Positions 9,782 through 20,943 of a stretch of DNA of 64,000 nucleotides are shown piece by piece (position 1 is the stretch's first letter; every line of letters starts with the position of its first letter). The position numbers and the translations under genes are program-made. The notes beneath the pieces are model-generated. The model did not search any database and was not told the origin of the DNA. It worked only from the letters and a program-made list of their open reading frames with translations. The stretch comes from Methylobacterium sp. Leaf99 (GTDB lineage: Bacteria; Pseudomonadota; Alphaproteobacteria; Rhizobiales; Beijerinckiaceae), in contig NZ_LMMU01000002.1 in the NCBI RefSeq assembly GCF_001422375.1, positions 20,111 to 84,110 of the forward strand, read 5' to 3'.

Positions 9782-11557
9782 ATGGGCGGCGAGGTCATGA
9801 CCGGGGCCGAAATGGTCATCCGGGCGTTTCAGGATCAGGGTGTCGATACGCTGTTCGGGTATCCCGGCGGCGCCGTGCTGCCGATCTACGATGCGCTTTA
9901 CCACCAGGAGACCCTGAAGCACGTTCTCGTGCGTCACGAGCAGGGGGCGGTCCACGCCGCGGAGGGCTACGCCCGCTCGTCCGGCAAGGTCGGCTGCGTC
10001 CTCGTCACCTCGGGGCCCGGCGCCACCAACATCATCACCGGCCTGACTGACGCGCTGCTCGACTCGATCCCGCTGGTCTGCATCACCGGTCAGGTGCCGA
10101 CGCACCTCATCGGCACCGACGCGTTCCAGGAATGCGACACCGTCGGCATCACGCGCCACTGCACGAAGCACAACTATCTCGTCAAATCCATCGCCGACCT
10201 GCCGCGCATCCTGCACGAGGCGTTCTACGTCGCCTCGCACGGGCGCCCGGGCCCCGTCGTCGTCGATCTGCCGAAAGACATCCAGTTCGCCAGCGGTCTC
10301 TACGAGCGCCCCACCCAGAACGGCCACAAGACCTACCGTCCCGCCTTCAAGGGCGACGCCGCGCAGATCCAGGCGGCCGTCGAGCTCATGGCGAATGCCC
10401 GCCGGCCGATCCTCTACACCGGCGGCGGCGTCATCAACGCGGGCCCGCACGCCTCGGCCCTGCTGCGCCAGCTCGCCGCCGAGACGGGCTTCCCCGTGAC
10501 CTCGACCCTGATGGGTCTCGGCGCCTTCCCAGCCTCCGACGAGACGTTCCTCGGCATGCTCGGCATGCACGGGACCTACGAGGCCAACCTCGCCATGCAC
10601 GAATGCGACGTGATGGTCTGCATCGGTGCGCGCTTCGACGACCGCATCACCGGGCGCCTCGACGCGTTCTCGCCGTTCTCGAAGAAGATCCACGTCGATA
10701 TCGATGCGTCCTCGATCAACAAGGTCGTCAAGGTCGATGTCGGGATCGTCGGCGATTGCGGCTCGGTGCTGGAAGACATGCTCGCCGCCTGGAAGGCCCT
10801 GCCGACCCGGCCGGACCCGGAGCGCTTCGACGCCTGGATGGCCAAGATCCGCACGTGGAAGGCGCGCGACTGCCTCGCCTACTGGCCGTCGGGCACGATC
10901 ATCAAGCCGCAATACGCCGTGCAGCGCCTCTACGAGGCGTGCAAGGACCGCGAGACCTACGTCACCACGGAGGTCGGACAGCACCAGATGTGGGCGGCGC
11001 AGTACTTCAAGTTCGAGGAGCCGAACCGCTGGATGACCTCCGGCGGCCTCGGCACCATGGGCTACGGCCTGCCCGCCGCCATCGGCACGCAGCTCGCCCA
11101 TCCGGACGGGCTCGTCATCGACATCGCCGGCGAGGCCTCGATCCTGATGAACATCCAGGAGATGTCCACGGCGGTGCAGTACCGCCTGCCGGTCAAGATC
11201 TTCATCCTGAACAACGAGTACATGGGCATGGTGCGGCAGTGGCAGGAGCTGCTGCACGGCTCGCGCTACTCGCAGAGCTACTCCGAGAGCCTGCCGGACT
11301 TCGTCAAGCTCGCCGAGGCCTACGGCGCCAAGGGCATCCGCTGCGAGAAGCCCGGCGACCTCGACGCGGCGATCCAGGAGATGCTCGACTACGACGGGCC
11401 GGTGATCTTCGACTGCGTCGTCGACAAGAAGGAGAACTGCTTCCCGATGATCCCGTCGGGCAAGGCCCACAACGAGATGATCCTGTCGGACTACCTCGGC
11501 GAGACCGGAGCCGAGATCGGCGACATCATCTCGGAAGAGGGCAAGATGCTGGTCTGA
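9782..11557 (+). CDS. ilvI: Acetolactate synthase large subunit
   Basis: 591 aa from the ATG at 9782, chosen for the GAGGAG Shine-Dalgarno at 9769-9774 (7-nt spacing); an upstream ATG at 9725 would start at the edge of the attenuator. ThDP-dependent condensation of pyruvate (or 2-ketobutyrate), first common step to Val, Leu and Ile. The ThDP-activating Glu is residue 53 ([14 protein letters not shown]). The central domain has LGMLGMHG and CIGARFDDR. The C-terminal ThDP motif reads GEAS...[12 protein letters not shown], with Glu where GDG is the textbook form. Pairs with ilvH at 12.7 kb, although a methyltransferase gene on the other strand lies between them. Confidence 0.96.
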   Translation: MGGEVMTGAEMVIRAFQDQGVDTLFGYPGGAVLPIYDALYHQETLKHVLVRHEQGAVHAAEGYARSSGKVGCVLVTSGPGATNIITGLTDALLDSIPLVCITGQVPTHLIGTDAFQECDTVGITRHCTKHNYLVKSIADLPRILHEAFYVASHGRPGPVVVDLPKDIQFASGLYERPTQNGHKTYRPAFKGDAAQIQAAVELMANARRPILYTGGGVINAGPHASALLRQLAAETGFPVTSTLMGLGAFPASDETFLGMLGMHGTYEANLAMHECDVMVCIGARFDDRITGRLDAFSPFSKKIHVDIDASSINKVVKVDVGIVGDCGSVLEDMLAAWKALPTRPDPERFDAWMAKIRTWKARDCLAYWPSGTIIKPQYAVQRLYEACKDRETYVTTEVGQHQMWAAQYFKFEEPNRWMTSGGLGTMGYGLPAAIGTQLAHPDGLVIDIAGEASILMNIQEMSTAVQYRLPVKIFILNNEYMGMVRQWQELLHGSRYSQSYSESLPDFVKLAEAYGAKGIRCEKPGDLDAAIQEMLDYDGPVIFDCVVDKKENCFPMIPSGKAHNEMILSDYLGETGAEIGDIISEEGKMLV

Positions 11558-11593
11558 CCGGCGCCTCGCCGGGCGCCGCCCGTGCCTCGCTCC

Positions 11594-11699
11594 CTAGAGC
11601 CGTGCCCGATCCAGTTGGATCGGATCACGTCTCTAACGCCCTGTTCTGTCGTGCTCGCTTGCGACGAACCGGTATCCACTTCGTCGGAGAGCACTCTAG
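11594..11699. repeat. Interspersed palindromic intergenic repeat
   Basis: About 106 bp bounded by CTAGAGC and CTCTAGC. It contains the perfect hairpin CCGATCC-AGTT-GGATCGG (11606-11623) and the segment GACGAACCGGTATCCACTTC. From memory, very similar segments recur in intergenic regions of Methylobacterium, Bradyrhizobium and other Rhizobiales. I see no second full copy in this window. The last bases supply the TAG stop of the methyltransferase gene on the minus strand. Confidence 0.6.
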
Positions 11700-12586
11700 C
11701 GCGGGTCGCCCCGGCGGCGCGCGTTGGCCAACCGGCTGCGCCAGCCCGGCGCCGCCGGGCGCGGGGCATGCCGGTCGGGCCGGGGCGTGAAAGCGGCCCG
11801 CTCGGCCGGGGTGGCGGCCTCGCATTTCCGCAGCAGGGCGAAGAACTCGATCTCGCCGGCCTGCGTCGGGGTCACCTCCGCGAAGGCGAACGGCACCAGG
11901 CCGATGGCGATCGCCTCGCCGAGGGCGGAGACGAAACTGTCGGGGGTGAAGACACTGCAATGCACGTCGATCGTCGCCCCGGTCTCGTGGATGCGCCGGG
12001 CATGCTCCAGGCCGGCCTCCGGCCCGTGCCCCTCGAACGGGGGGAAGCGGGTCTCGCGCCCGGCCCAGACCGCACCGGCATCCACCTGCATCGCCCGGGA
12101 AAAGTGCTCGTAGACCTGGGCCGGGCTCGGACGGGTGGCGCGGGCCAGGTGCGCGCCGACGAGGTCGCCGGCGGTGGTGAGGCTGCGCCCACGGTCGAAG
12201 GTGAAGCGCATGTCGGGCACGGCGAGGAACAGCAGGCCGCCCTCGCGCAGGGCGTCGGCACAGTCCCGAAGCCAGCCGATGGCGTCGGGCAGGTGCTCGA
12301 TGACGTGCGAGGCGACGATGTAGTCCACGGGACCACGGGCCCCGAGGGCTTGGTGCAGGGTCTGATGTTCGAGGACGAGATCGACCTCGACCAGGGCCCC
12401 GCGCGCCCGCGGGCCCGCCGCGGCGTGACCGGCGTACTTGCGGGCGAGGCCTTCCGTCGAGAGATGGTCGGCGTAGAGGATGTCGCCGTCGCTGCGGCGC
12501 ACGAGGGGCCGGTCGAGGGGGCCGAGTTCGACGCCGGTCCGGCCGTGGGGCCTCACGGCGGCGAGCGTGCGCTGGCGACTGTCCAT
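11696..12586 (-). CDS. Class I SAM-dependent methyltransferase (type 11-like)
   Basis: 296 aa from the ATG at 12586. Motif I is degenerate (GVELGPLDRP), followed by VEVDLVLEHQTL, the typical VDYIVASHVIEHLPDAIGWL and GGLLFLAVPD. This is the pattern of methyltransferases often found near glycan or surface-polymer genes. Substrate unknown. It lies antisense between ilvI and ilvH, which are usually adjacent. Its stop codon lies inside the interspersed repeat (11594-11699), so the C-terminal end may have been reshaped by that element. Confidence 0.85.
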   Translation of the reverse strand: MDSRQRTLAAVRPHGRTGVELGPLDRPLVRRSDGDILYADHLSTEGLARKYAGHAAAGPRARGALVEVDLVLEHQTLHQALGARGPVDYIVASHVIEHLPDAIGWLRDCADALREGGLLFLAVPDMRFTFDRGRSLTTAGDLVGAHLARATRPSPAQVYEHFSRAMQVDAGAVWAGRETRFPPFEGHGPEAGLEHARRIHETGATIDVHCSVFTPDSFVSALGEAIAIGLVPFAFAEVTPTQAGEIEFFALLRKCEAATPAERAAFTPRPDRHAPRPAAPGWRSRLANARRRGDPR

Positions 12587-12672
12587 GGGCGGCGCGGTAT
12601 CATGACGCCTGGAACGGGTCCAGCTTGGAGCCGGGCGGGCGGACAATCGAAGAGTAGGAACTGGGGCAAGCC

Positions 12673-13215
12673 ATGAACGCGATGAACACCCACTACCCCG
12701 ATGCCGGCCGCGTCGAGCCCGTCAACCGGCACACCCTCGCCGTCATCGTCGACAACGAGCCCGGCGTGCTCGCCCGCATCTCGGGCATGTTCTCGGGCCG
12801 GGGCTACAACATCGAGAGCCTCACGGTGTCGGAGACCGAGGTGGCGCGGCACATTTCGCGCATCACCATCGTCACCACCGGCACCGACGCGGTGATCCAG
12901 CAGATCAAGGCGCAGCTCGACCGGCTCGTGCCCGTCCACCGCGTGGTCGACCTGACGCTGCAGGGTCTGTCCCTCGAGCGCGAACTCTGCCTCGTGAAGG
13001 TGGCGGGCACCGGCGAGCACCGCACGGAATCCCTGACGCTCGCCGCCGCCTTCGGCGCCAAGACCCTCGACGCGACCCTGAATTCCTTCGTGTTCGAGGT
13101 CACGGGCACCACGGAGGAGATCGACCGCTTCATCGGCCTGATGACGGTGATCGGCCTGGTGGAAATTTCCCGGACCGGCATCGCCGCCATGGGGCGGGGT
13201 TCGGAGGCGATGTGA
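12673..13215 (+). CDS. ilvH: Acetolactate synthase small regulatory subunit
   Basis: 180 aa, usual length. The N-terminal ACT domain (HTLAVIVDNEPGVLARISGMFSGRGYN...) binds valine for feedback inhibition; the C-terminal domain (ERELCLVKV... and IGLVEISRTG) follows. It activates the IlvI catalytic subunit. It starts 87 bp after the divergent methyltransferase start and so needs its own promoter, or read-through over the antisense gene. Confidence 0.95.
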   Translation: MNAMNTHYPDAGRVEPVNRHTLAVIVDNEPGVLARISGMFSGRGYNIESLTVSETEVARHISRITIVTTGTDAVIQQIKAQLDRLVPVHRVVDLTLQGLSLERELCLVKVAGTGEHRTESLTLAAAFGAKTLDATLNSFVFEVTGTTEEIDRFIGLMTVIGLVEISRTGIAAMGRGSEAM

Positions 13216-13267
13216 GGCATTTTTCTCAACGGTGGTAAGGTGCCGGAGACGTGCCGGGAATGATGTG

Positions 13268-13552
13268 ATGAGGGCAAGGCTGAAGCGGAGCGGGGATGAC
13301 TTCGTCCTCTCGGTAACCCGAGAGGACGTGCGGAAGCTCGGTCTCGTCGAGGGCCAGGAAGTGGAGATCGATCCGGTGCCCGCACCCCTCACACCTCCGC
13401 CCGCCCGCCGCTACGTCAACGGGTTCCCCGTGTTCACGATGGCCGAGATGGCTGCGGAAATGAGACGACTCGGACCGGATTTCGAGCCTCCGACCGTCGA
13501 TTGGGGGCCGGATGTCGGTTCCGAGATCATCGACGATGACGATCCCCGCTGA
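13268..13552 (+). CDS. MazE-like antitoxin (AbrB/SpoVT fold)
   Basis: 94 aa from the ATG at 13268. The N-terminal 40 residues (MRARLKRSGDDFVLSVTRED, then KLGLVEGQEVEI) show the swapped-hairpin AbrB-type DNA-binding pattern. The acidic C-terminus (ending EIIDDDDPR) would bind the toxin. It overlaps the downstream PemK/MazF gene by 17 bp, the classic coupling of antitoxin and toxin. Likely autorepressor of the pair. Confidence 0.78.
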   Translation: MRARLKRSGDDFVLSVTREDVRKLGLVEGQEVEIDPVPAPLTPPPARRYVNGFPVFTMAEMAAEMRRLGPDFEPPTVDWGPDVGSEIIDDDDPR

Positions 13553-13919
13553 TCGTCCGTACGAGCCGGGCGACCTGATCCTCGTCGATCTCGACCCCGT
13601 CCTCGGAACCGAGCAACGCGGCAAGTGGCCTGTCCTCGTCATCTCGACTCCTGAAATGAACACGCTGACCCGGCGGATCATCATCTGCCCGGTCACCCGA
13701 AATCGAGATCCCTGGCCGACCAAGATCTTTCTGCCGGAGGGTTTGGGGGTCGACGGCGCAATCCTCGCCGATCAGGTGCGCTCGATCGATCGCAGGGCGC
13801 GCATCCTCCGCCCACTCGGGACAGTCCCCGATCCCATACTCGCGGAAGTCCGCGCGAAGGTGGCAGCATTGATCGGCTTGCAATTTGGCCCTGCGACCGA
13901 AGAAGGCTCAGCACCATGA
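13536..13919 (+). CDS. MazF/PemK-family endoribonuclease toxin
   Basis: 127 aa from the ATG at 13536. It begins with the family signature (YEPGDLILVDLDPVLGTEQRGKWPVLVIS), where the Arg after EQ is catalytic, followed by RRIIICPVTRN and the DQVRSID motif. Family members cut mRNA at short sequences. It follows its antitoxin with overlap, and its stop overlaps the start of the glutathione S-transferase gene (ATGA), which is unusual for a toxin gene. Confidence 0.88.
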   Translation: MTIPADRPYEPGDLILVDLDPVLGTEQRGKWPVLVISTPEMNTLTRRIIICPVTRNRDPWPTKIFLPEGLGVDGAILADQVRSIDRRARILRPLGTVPDPILAEVRAKVAALIGLQFGPATEEGSAP

Positions 13920-14554
13920 CCACCCTCTACTACGCCCCCGGCGCCTGCTCGCTCGCCGCCCACATCGCCCTGGAGGAGACCGGCGCGCCGTTCGAGACCG
14001 TGCGGCTCGACCTCGCCAGGGGGGACCAGCGTGCGCCCGAATACCTCGCCGTCAACGAGCGCGGGCGCGTGCCGGCCCTGGTGGAGGACGGCTGGGTCCT
14101 CACGGAGAACACCGCGATCCTGCGCCACATCGCCCGCATCCATCCGCAGGCCGGGCTGTGGCCGGAGGCACCGCGCGATCGGGCGCGGGCCGACGAGTGG
14201 CTCGCCTGGATGGCGACGAACCATCACATCGCCTACGCGCATGTCCGGCGGGCCGAGCGCTACACCACGGACGAGGACGCCTATCCGGCGATCCAGGCCA
14301 AGGGGGCGGATACCTGCGGCGACCTGTTCACCATGACCGACGTGCGGCTCGCCGACGGCGGCTGGGCCCTGGGCGAGCGCTACAGCGTCGTCGATCCCTA
14401 CCTGCTGCTGTTCTGGACCTGGGGGCGCGGCCCGGCGCTCGGGTTCGACATGGCCGAGCGCTTTCCCCACTGGACGGCCCACGCACGGGCCATGGCGCAG
14501 CGCCCGGCGGTGCAGGCCGTCTTCGCCCGCGAGGGTCTTCGACTCCCTGCGTGA
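13916..14554 (+). CDS. Glutathione S-transferase family protein
   Basis: 212 aa. The N-terminal thioredoxin-like half (MTTLYYAPGACSLAAHIALE) carries the beta-class CS motif near residues 11-12 and the glutathione-binding VPAL and ENTAILRHIA motifs. The C-terminal helical domain contains YSVVDPYLLLFW. It probably conjugates or reduces with glutathione in the cytoplasm. The start overlaps the mazF-like stop by 4 bp, so it is probably translated from the toxin-antitoxin mRNA. Confidence 0.9.
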   Translation: MTTLYYAPGACSLAAHIALEETGAPFETVRLDLARGDQRAPEYLAVNERGRVPALVEDGWVLTENTAILRHIARIHPQAGLWPEAPRDRARADEWLAWMATNHHIAYAHVRRAERYTTDEDAYPAIQAKGADTCGDLFTMTDVRLADGGWALGERYSVVDPYLLLFWTWGRGPALGFDMAERFPHWTAHARAMAQRPAVQAVFAREGLRLPA

Positions 14555-14643
14555 AGCCCATGCGACGATTCCCCTTTCGTCAAGGGATGCGTCTCGCTAA
14601 AAGCCGGGCGATCGCACGGCCGCGCGGATGCTGTTTCAGATGA

Positions 14644-15714
<1,071 letters not shown>

Positions 15715-15763
15715 TTTTTGGGATGGTGCAGCCGTGCTTTGCTCGGCTGCCCGTCAGGACTGG

Positions 15764-15795
15764 AGCCGGTGTCGCGAAAGCGGCGCCGGCTTTTT
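15764..15795 (+). terminator. Intrinsic terminator of ilvC
   Basis: A 12-bp stem AGCCGGTGTCGC (15764-15775) / GCGGCGCCGGCT (15780-15791), with two G-U pairs and a GAAA tetraloop, is followed by five Ts. Confidence 0.92.
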
Positions 15796-15806
15796 CGTGA
15801 GCGCAT

Positions 15807-15928
15807 CCCCCCCTCTGCGGGGGAGGGTGGTCGCGGAGCGACCGGGAGAGGGGGCGACCTCTCCGGACACCGCGCTCCCCTCATCCGACCCGCTTCGCGG
15901 GCCACCTTCTCCCGCGGAGGGGAGAAGG
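15807..15928. repeat. GC-rich intergenic dyad repeat, copy 1
   Basis: The element has one half GGGGGAGGGTGG...CGGGAGAGGGG and a second, roughly complementary half CCCCTC...CACCTTCTCCCG...GAGGGGAGAAGG. Small internal hairpins occur (GGTCGCGGAGCGACC; CCCGCTTCGCGGG). Two more copies lie at 22508-22640 and 32367-32509. It sits between the ilvC terminator and the next gene. This family of 'gggggagggtg ... ccttctcccgc' elements is common between genes in many alphaproteobacteria. Confidence 0.8.
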
Positions 15929-16020
15929 ACGCGCCCCGCTGTTGTGATCTTCATGAAATCCAGCGATGATTTTCGCCAACGGCCGCCCGCCTGAGAGCAG
16001 CCGAAACCCGGAGGACAAAC

Positions 16021-16674
16021 ATGGCATCGCTCTACTACGACGCGCATCGCGCGCTTCAGGAAGAGTACAAGACCGTCAAGCTCGCCGAGCGCCTCGATAC
16101 CGGCTGGGTCCATGACGAGGTCGGCCCCGACGAAGCGGCCTTCATCGGCAGCCGCGACATGTTCTTCCTCTCCACCGTCGATCCCGACGGCATGCCCACC
16201 GTGTCCTACAAGGGCGGCAGCCCCGGCTTCGTGAAGGTGCTCGACGCGAACACCCTCGTGTTCCCGGGCCTCGACGGCAACGGCATGTGGTACTCCATGG
16301 GCAACATCGAGGGACAGGCCAAGGTCGGCCTGCTGTTCATCGACTTCGAGACCCCGCACCGGGTCCGCGTCCAGGGCCATGCCCGGATGCTGCGCGACGA
16401 TCCCCTGATGGCCGAGTACACGGAGGCCAAGTACCTCGTGCGGATCGAGGTGACGAAGGCCTGGGTCAACTGCCCGCGCTACATCCACAAGTACCAGAAG
16501 GTATCCCAGAACAAGTACGTGCCGACCCCCGACAAGGAGACTCCCCTGGCCCTGTGGAAGCGCCTCGACATGGTCGGCGACGTAATCTCGGACGAGGACA
16601 AGGCCCGCGTCGCCAAGGAAGGCCAGCTCGCCCTGCCCGAGTACGAGGCCCGGGTGGCGCGCGGCGAAAGCTGA
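16021..16674 (+). CDS. Pyridoxamine 5'-phosphate oxidase-fold (flavin-binding split barrel) protein
   Basis: 217 aa. The split-barrel pattern is visible: AAFIGSRDMFFLSTVDPDGMPTVSYKGG, then NTLVFPGLDGNGMWYSMGNI, then KVGLLFIDFETPHRVRVQGHA. The last segment covers the strands that bind FMN phosphate. A Lys/Tyr-rich C-terminal extension (CPRYIHKYQKVSQNKYVPTP) follows. Family members are FMN- or F420-dependent oxidoreductases of unknown substrate; it is not clearly PdxH. It stands alone between the repeat and a dyad element. Confidence 0.82.
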   Translation: MASLYYDAHRALQEEYKTVKLAERLDTGWVHDEVGPDEAAFIGSRDMFFLSTVDPDGMPTVSYKGGSPGFVKVLDANTLVFPGLDGNGMWYSMGNIEGQAKVGLLFIDFETPHRVRVQGHARMLRDDPLMAEYTEAKYLVRIEVTKAWVNCPRYIHKYQKVSQNKYVPTPDKETPLALWKRLDMVGDVISDEDKARVAKEGQLALPEYEARVARGES

Positions 16675-16680
16675 GCGAAG

Positions 16681-16719
16681 CCCAAATCCCCTATTCCGAA
16701 GGGATCGGACGGATTTGGG
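16681..16719. terminator. Strong hairpin after the PNPOx-fold gene
   Basis: CCCAAATCC (16681-16689) and GGATTTGGG (16711-16719) pair perfectly, with an inner CCC/GGG stem. No T-run follows, so it may act as an mRNA 3'-end stabiliser or a weak terminator. Confidence 0.55.
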
Positions 16720-16828
16720 TTGAGGCATCGTCGCGGAGTCGTCACCCGTGGCGATGCCCGGGTCTTGTGGGAGCCCGTCCATGGTCTAGCTTCGCCCCGA
16801 TGCCGCCGGGTGTCGGGGAGAAGCGCCC

Positions 16829-18517
<1,689 letters not shown>

Positions 18518-18631
18518 CCGGTGCCGCCCCGCCCATCGCCGGGGGCATCGACATGGGCGAGCGGGGCCTCAAGGAGCCTTGGGAGACCGGGGACGGCACG
18601 TCGGGGCCGAGATCGACGAGCGCCCGTATCC

Positions 18632-19702
18632 TCACCGGACGGCGTGCAGGCGCGGCCCGCGCCGGACGAAGCCGACGATGTCCTTGACCGCGTCCAGAGT
18701 CGGAGCCGCGATGGCCTCGGCCCGCTCGGCGCCGTCGGCCAGCACGGCGTCGATCTCGGCCGGGTCGGAGACGAGACGCTTCATCTCGGCGCCGAGGGGC
18801 GCCAGGGTCTCGACGGCGAGTTCCACCAGCGCCCCCTTGAACTGGGAGAATTGCGCGCCGCCGTAATCGCGCAGCACGTCCTCGCGGGTCACGTCCTTCA
18901 GGGCCGCGAAGATGCCCACGAGGTTGTCGGCCTCCGGGCGCCCTGAGAGGCCCGCCACCTCGGAGGGGAGGGCGTCCGGGTCGGTCTTGGCCTTGCGCAC
19001 CTTGGCCGCGATGGCATCGGCATCGTCCGTGAGGTTGATGCGCGAATTGTCCGACGCGTCCGACTTCGACATCTTCTTGGTGCCGTCGCGCAAGCTCATC
19101 ACCCGCGCGGCCGGGCCGCCGATGAGCGGCTCGGTGACCGGGAAGAACCCTTCGCCCGCATCGTGGCCGTGGGCCGAGATCGACTCCGAAAAGTCGTTGT
19201 TGAACTTCTGCGCGATGTCGCGGGTGAGTTCGAGGTGCTGCTTCTGGTCCTCGCCCACGGGCACGTGGGTGGCGCGGTAGGCCAGGATGTCGGCGGCCAT
19301 GAGCACCGGATAGGCGTAGAGCCCGATGGAGGCGTTCTCGCGGTCCTTGCCGGCCTTGTCCTTGAACTGGGTCATGCGGTTGAGCCAGCCGAGGCGGGCG
19401 ACGCAGTTGAAGATCCAGGCGAGCTCGGCGTGCTGCGGCACCTGGGACTGGTTGAAGACGATGCTGCGCTTCGGGTCGATGCCGGCGGCCAGGAACGCGG
19501 CGGTGACTTCGCGGATCTGGCCCTTGAGGGCCGCAGGGTCCTGCCACAGGGTGATCGCGTGCATGTCGACGACGCAGTAGAGGCACTGCGCGTCGCGCGC
19601 CTGCATCTCCACGAAGCGCTTGATGGCGCCGAGATAGTTGCCGAGGTGCAGGTTGCCCGTGGGCTGGACGCCCGAGAACACCAGTTCCTTGAACGCGGTC
19701 AT
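18632..19702 (-). CDS. trpS: Tryptophanyl-tRNA synthetase
   Basis: 356 aa class I synthetase. The HIGH-like motif is in [20 protein letters not shown] and KMSKS appears as [14 protein letters not shown]. It charges tRNA-Trp in the cytoplasm. It is on the minus strand with the endonuclease III-like gene upstream (divergence or spacing of about 85 bp at 19703-19787); its 3' end faces the ThDP enzyme gene. Confidence 0.97.
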   Translation of the reverse strand: MTAFKELVFSGVQPTGNLHLGNYLGAIKRFVEMQARDAQCLYCVVDMHAITLWQDPAALKGQIREVTAAFLAAGIDPKRSIVFNQSQVPQHAELAWIFNCVARLGWLNRMTQFKDKAGKDRENASIGLYAYPVLMAADILAYRATHVPVGEDQKQHLELTRDIAQKFNNDFSESISAHGHDAGEGFFPVTEPLIGGPAARVMSLRDGTKKMSKSDASDNSRINLTDDADAIAAKVRKAKTDPDALPSEVAGLSGRPEADNLVGIFAALKDVTREDVLRDYGGAQFSQFKGALVELAVETLAPLGAEMKRLVSDPAEIDAVLADGAERAEAIAAPTLDAVKDIVGFVRRGPRLHAVR

Positions 19703-19787
19703 CGCGCGTGGTCCTTCATCGCCCGCCTAGCTGAGAGTCAGTCTTCGCGGCGCAAGGCGCGGTTTCTGGACGCCGCGCCGGGGCCGG

Positions 19788-20588
19788 TCAAGCGGCCGAG
19801 CTTCTGTCCTGCCGCGCTTGGCCCGTCGGGCACAGGTCGAGGAGGACGCAAGAGCCGCAGGCCGGGCCGCGATGATGGCAGACGGCCTGCCCGTGCAGCA
19901 TCAGGATCTCGTGGTTGTCGTAGAGGTCCTGCGCGCTCCAGTCGGCGGGCAGCTGCGCCCGCAGGATCGGATGCGACGGGCCGACATCCACCTTCGGCCC
20001 GATCAGGCCCGTGCGCTGGGCGACGCGGTGATGGTGGCTGTCCACGGGCAGGGCGGGCATCCGCAGGACGCTGAACGACAGCACGGCCGCACTGGTCTTC
20101 GGCCCGACGCCGGGGATCGCCTCGAGCCAGGCGCGGGCCGCGTCGACGTCCATGTGCTTCAGGAAGTCGAGGGACAGGGCACCCTGCCGCTCGGCCACGG
20201 CCCGCAGGATGGCCTGGATGCGCGGGGCCTTGAGTTCCGGCCACGTCACCCCGGCGATGGCCGCCTCGACCTCGGACACGGGGGCGGCCAGCATGGCGGC
20301 CCAATCGGGATAGCGCGCCCGCAGGGCCTTGAAGGCCCGGCCCGAATCGGCGTTGCGGGTCCGGTGGGAGAGCAGCGACGAGACGAGTTCGCTCAGCGGG
20401 TCGAGGCTGTGGAAGTACGGGATCGGACACCCGTAGACCGGGCACAGGCGGCGGTGGATCTCCAGGGCCTTCTCGTCCAGCCCCGGATCGGCCGGGAGAG
20501 CGGCGGAGCGACGCCGCGAGGGGCGGGGGCCGGCGAGGTCGTGTCCGGATGCGATGGTCATGAGCCAGGAATCGCCGAAGATTCGCAC
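19788..20588 (-). CDS. Endonuclease III-like DNA glycosylase (HhH-GPD, 4Fe-4S)
   Basis: 266 aa from the GTG at 20588; an ATG at 20561 (MTIASGHDL) is an alternative start. The helix-hairpin-helix ends in IPGVGPKTSAAVL, carrying the Lys expected of a bifunctional glycosylase, and the catalytic Asp follows in LPVDSHHHR. The C-terminal cysteines have C-X6-C-X2-C-X5-C spacing (CHHRGPACGSC...C), typical of the EndoIII iron-sulphur cluster. The family's SQQT/SAQT motif reads SHRTRN here. It probably removes oxidised or mispaired bases. Subfamily uncertain. Confidence 0.88.
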   Translation of the reverse strand: MRIFGDSWLMTIASGHDLAGPRPSRRRSAALPADPGLDEKALEIHRRLCPVYGCPIPYFHSLDPLSELVSSLLSHRTRNADSGRAFKALRARYPDWAAMLAAPVSEVEAAIAGVTWPELKAPRIQAILRAVAERQGALSLDFLKHMDVDAARAWLEAIPGVGPKTSAAVLSFSVLRMPALPVDSHHHRVAQRTGLIGPKVDVGPSHPILRAQLPADWSAQDLYDNHEILMLHGQAVCHHRGPACGSCVLLDLCPTGQARQDRSSAA

Positions 20589-20678
20589 CGGTTCCTGCCT
20601 GTGACGAAAGCTCCGGGTTTGTCAGGCCGCGGCTTGCGCGGCCCGCGGCCGCATGTAACCTTGGTCCCGTCAGCAATG

Positions 20679-20888
20679 GCGATACGGGAGAGCCCAGGTC
20701 GAGTCGCTTCGCACGCGAAGCCTTTCGATCATGGCGCCGACGGAGCAACCACCCCCGGAAACTCTCAGGCACAATCACCGTATCGTTTCGACAATCTGGA
20801 GAGAGGCGCCTGACGGCGTCCACCGAAGGAGAAATCCCGTGAGCGCCTCGGCGCACGGGAGAAGCTCTCAGGTAACCGCGACAGATGG
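20679..20888 (+). ncRNA. Tandem glycine riboswitch
   Basis: Two glycine aptamers in series. Aptamer I has P1 GATACGG (20681-20687) / CCGTATC (20778-20784) and the conserved segments GGGAGAG, GCGCCGACGGAGCAACC and GGAAACTCTCAGGCA. Aptamer II begins near 20795, with GGAGAGAGGCGCC, CACCGAAGGAG, GGGAGAAGCTCTCAGGTA, and closes near 20885. It is placed directly upstream of gcvT, the usual target, and should switch the cleavage operon on with glycine. A downstream hairpin (CCGGAC...GTCCGG, about 20896-20919) may be the expression platform. Confidence 0.95.
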
Positions 20889-20943
20889 GGGCAGCCGGAC
20901 ACTCAGCCGAGGGTCCGGGTCCGTTCTGTCGTGGGATGATCCG

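Noticed and set aside
20731..20943. Extension of GcvT back to 20731
   Set aside because: The upstream codons are the riboswitch; family alignment supports the ATG at 20944.
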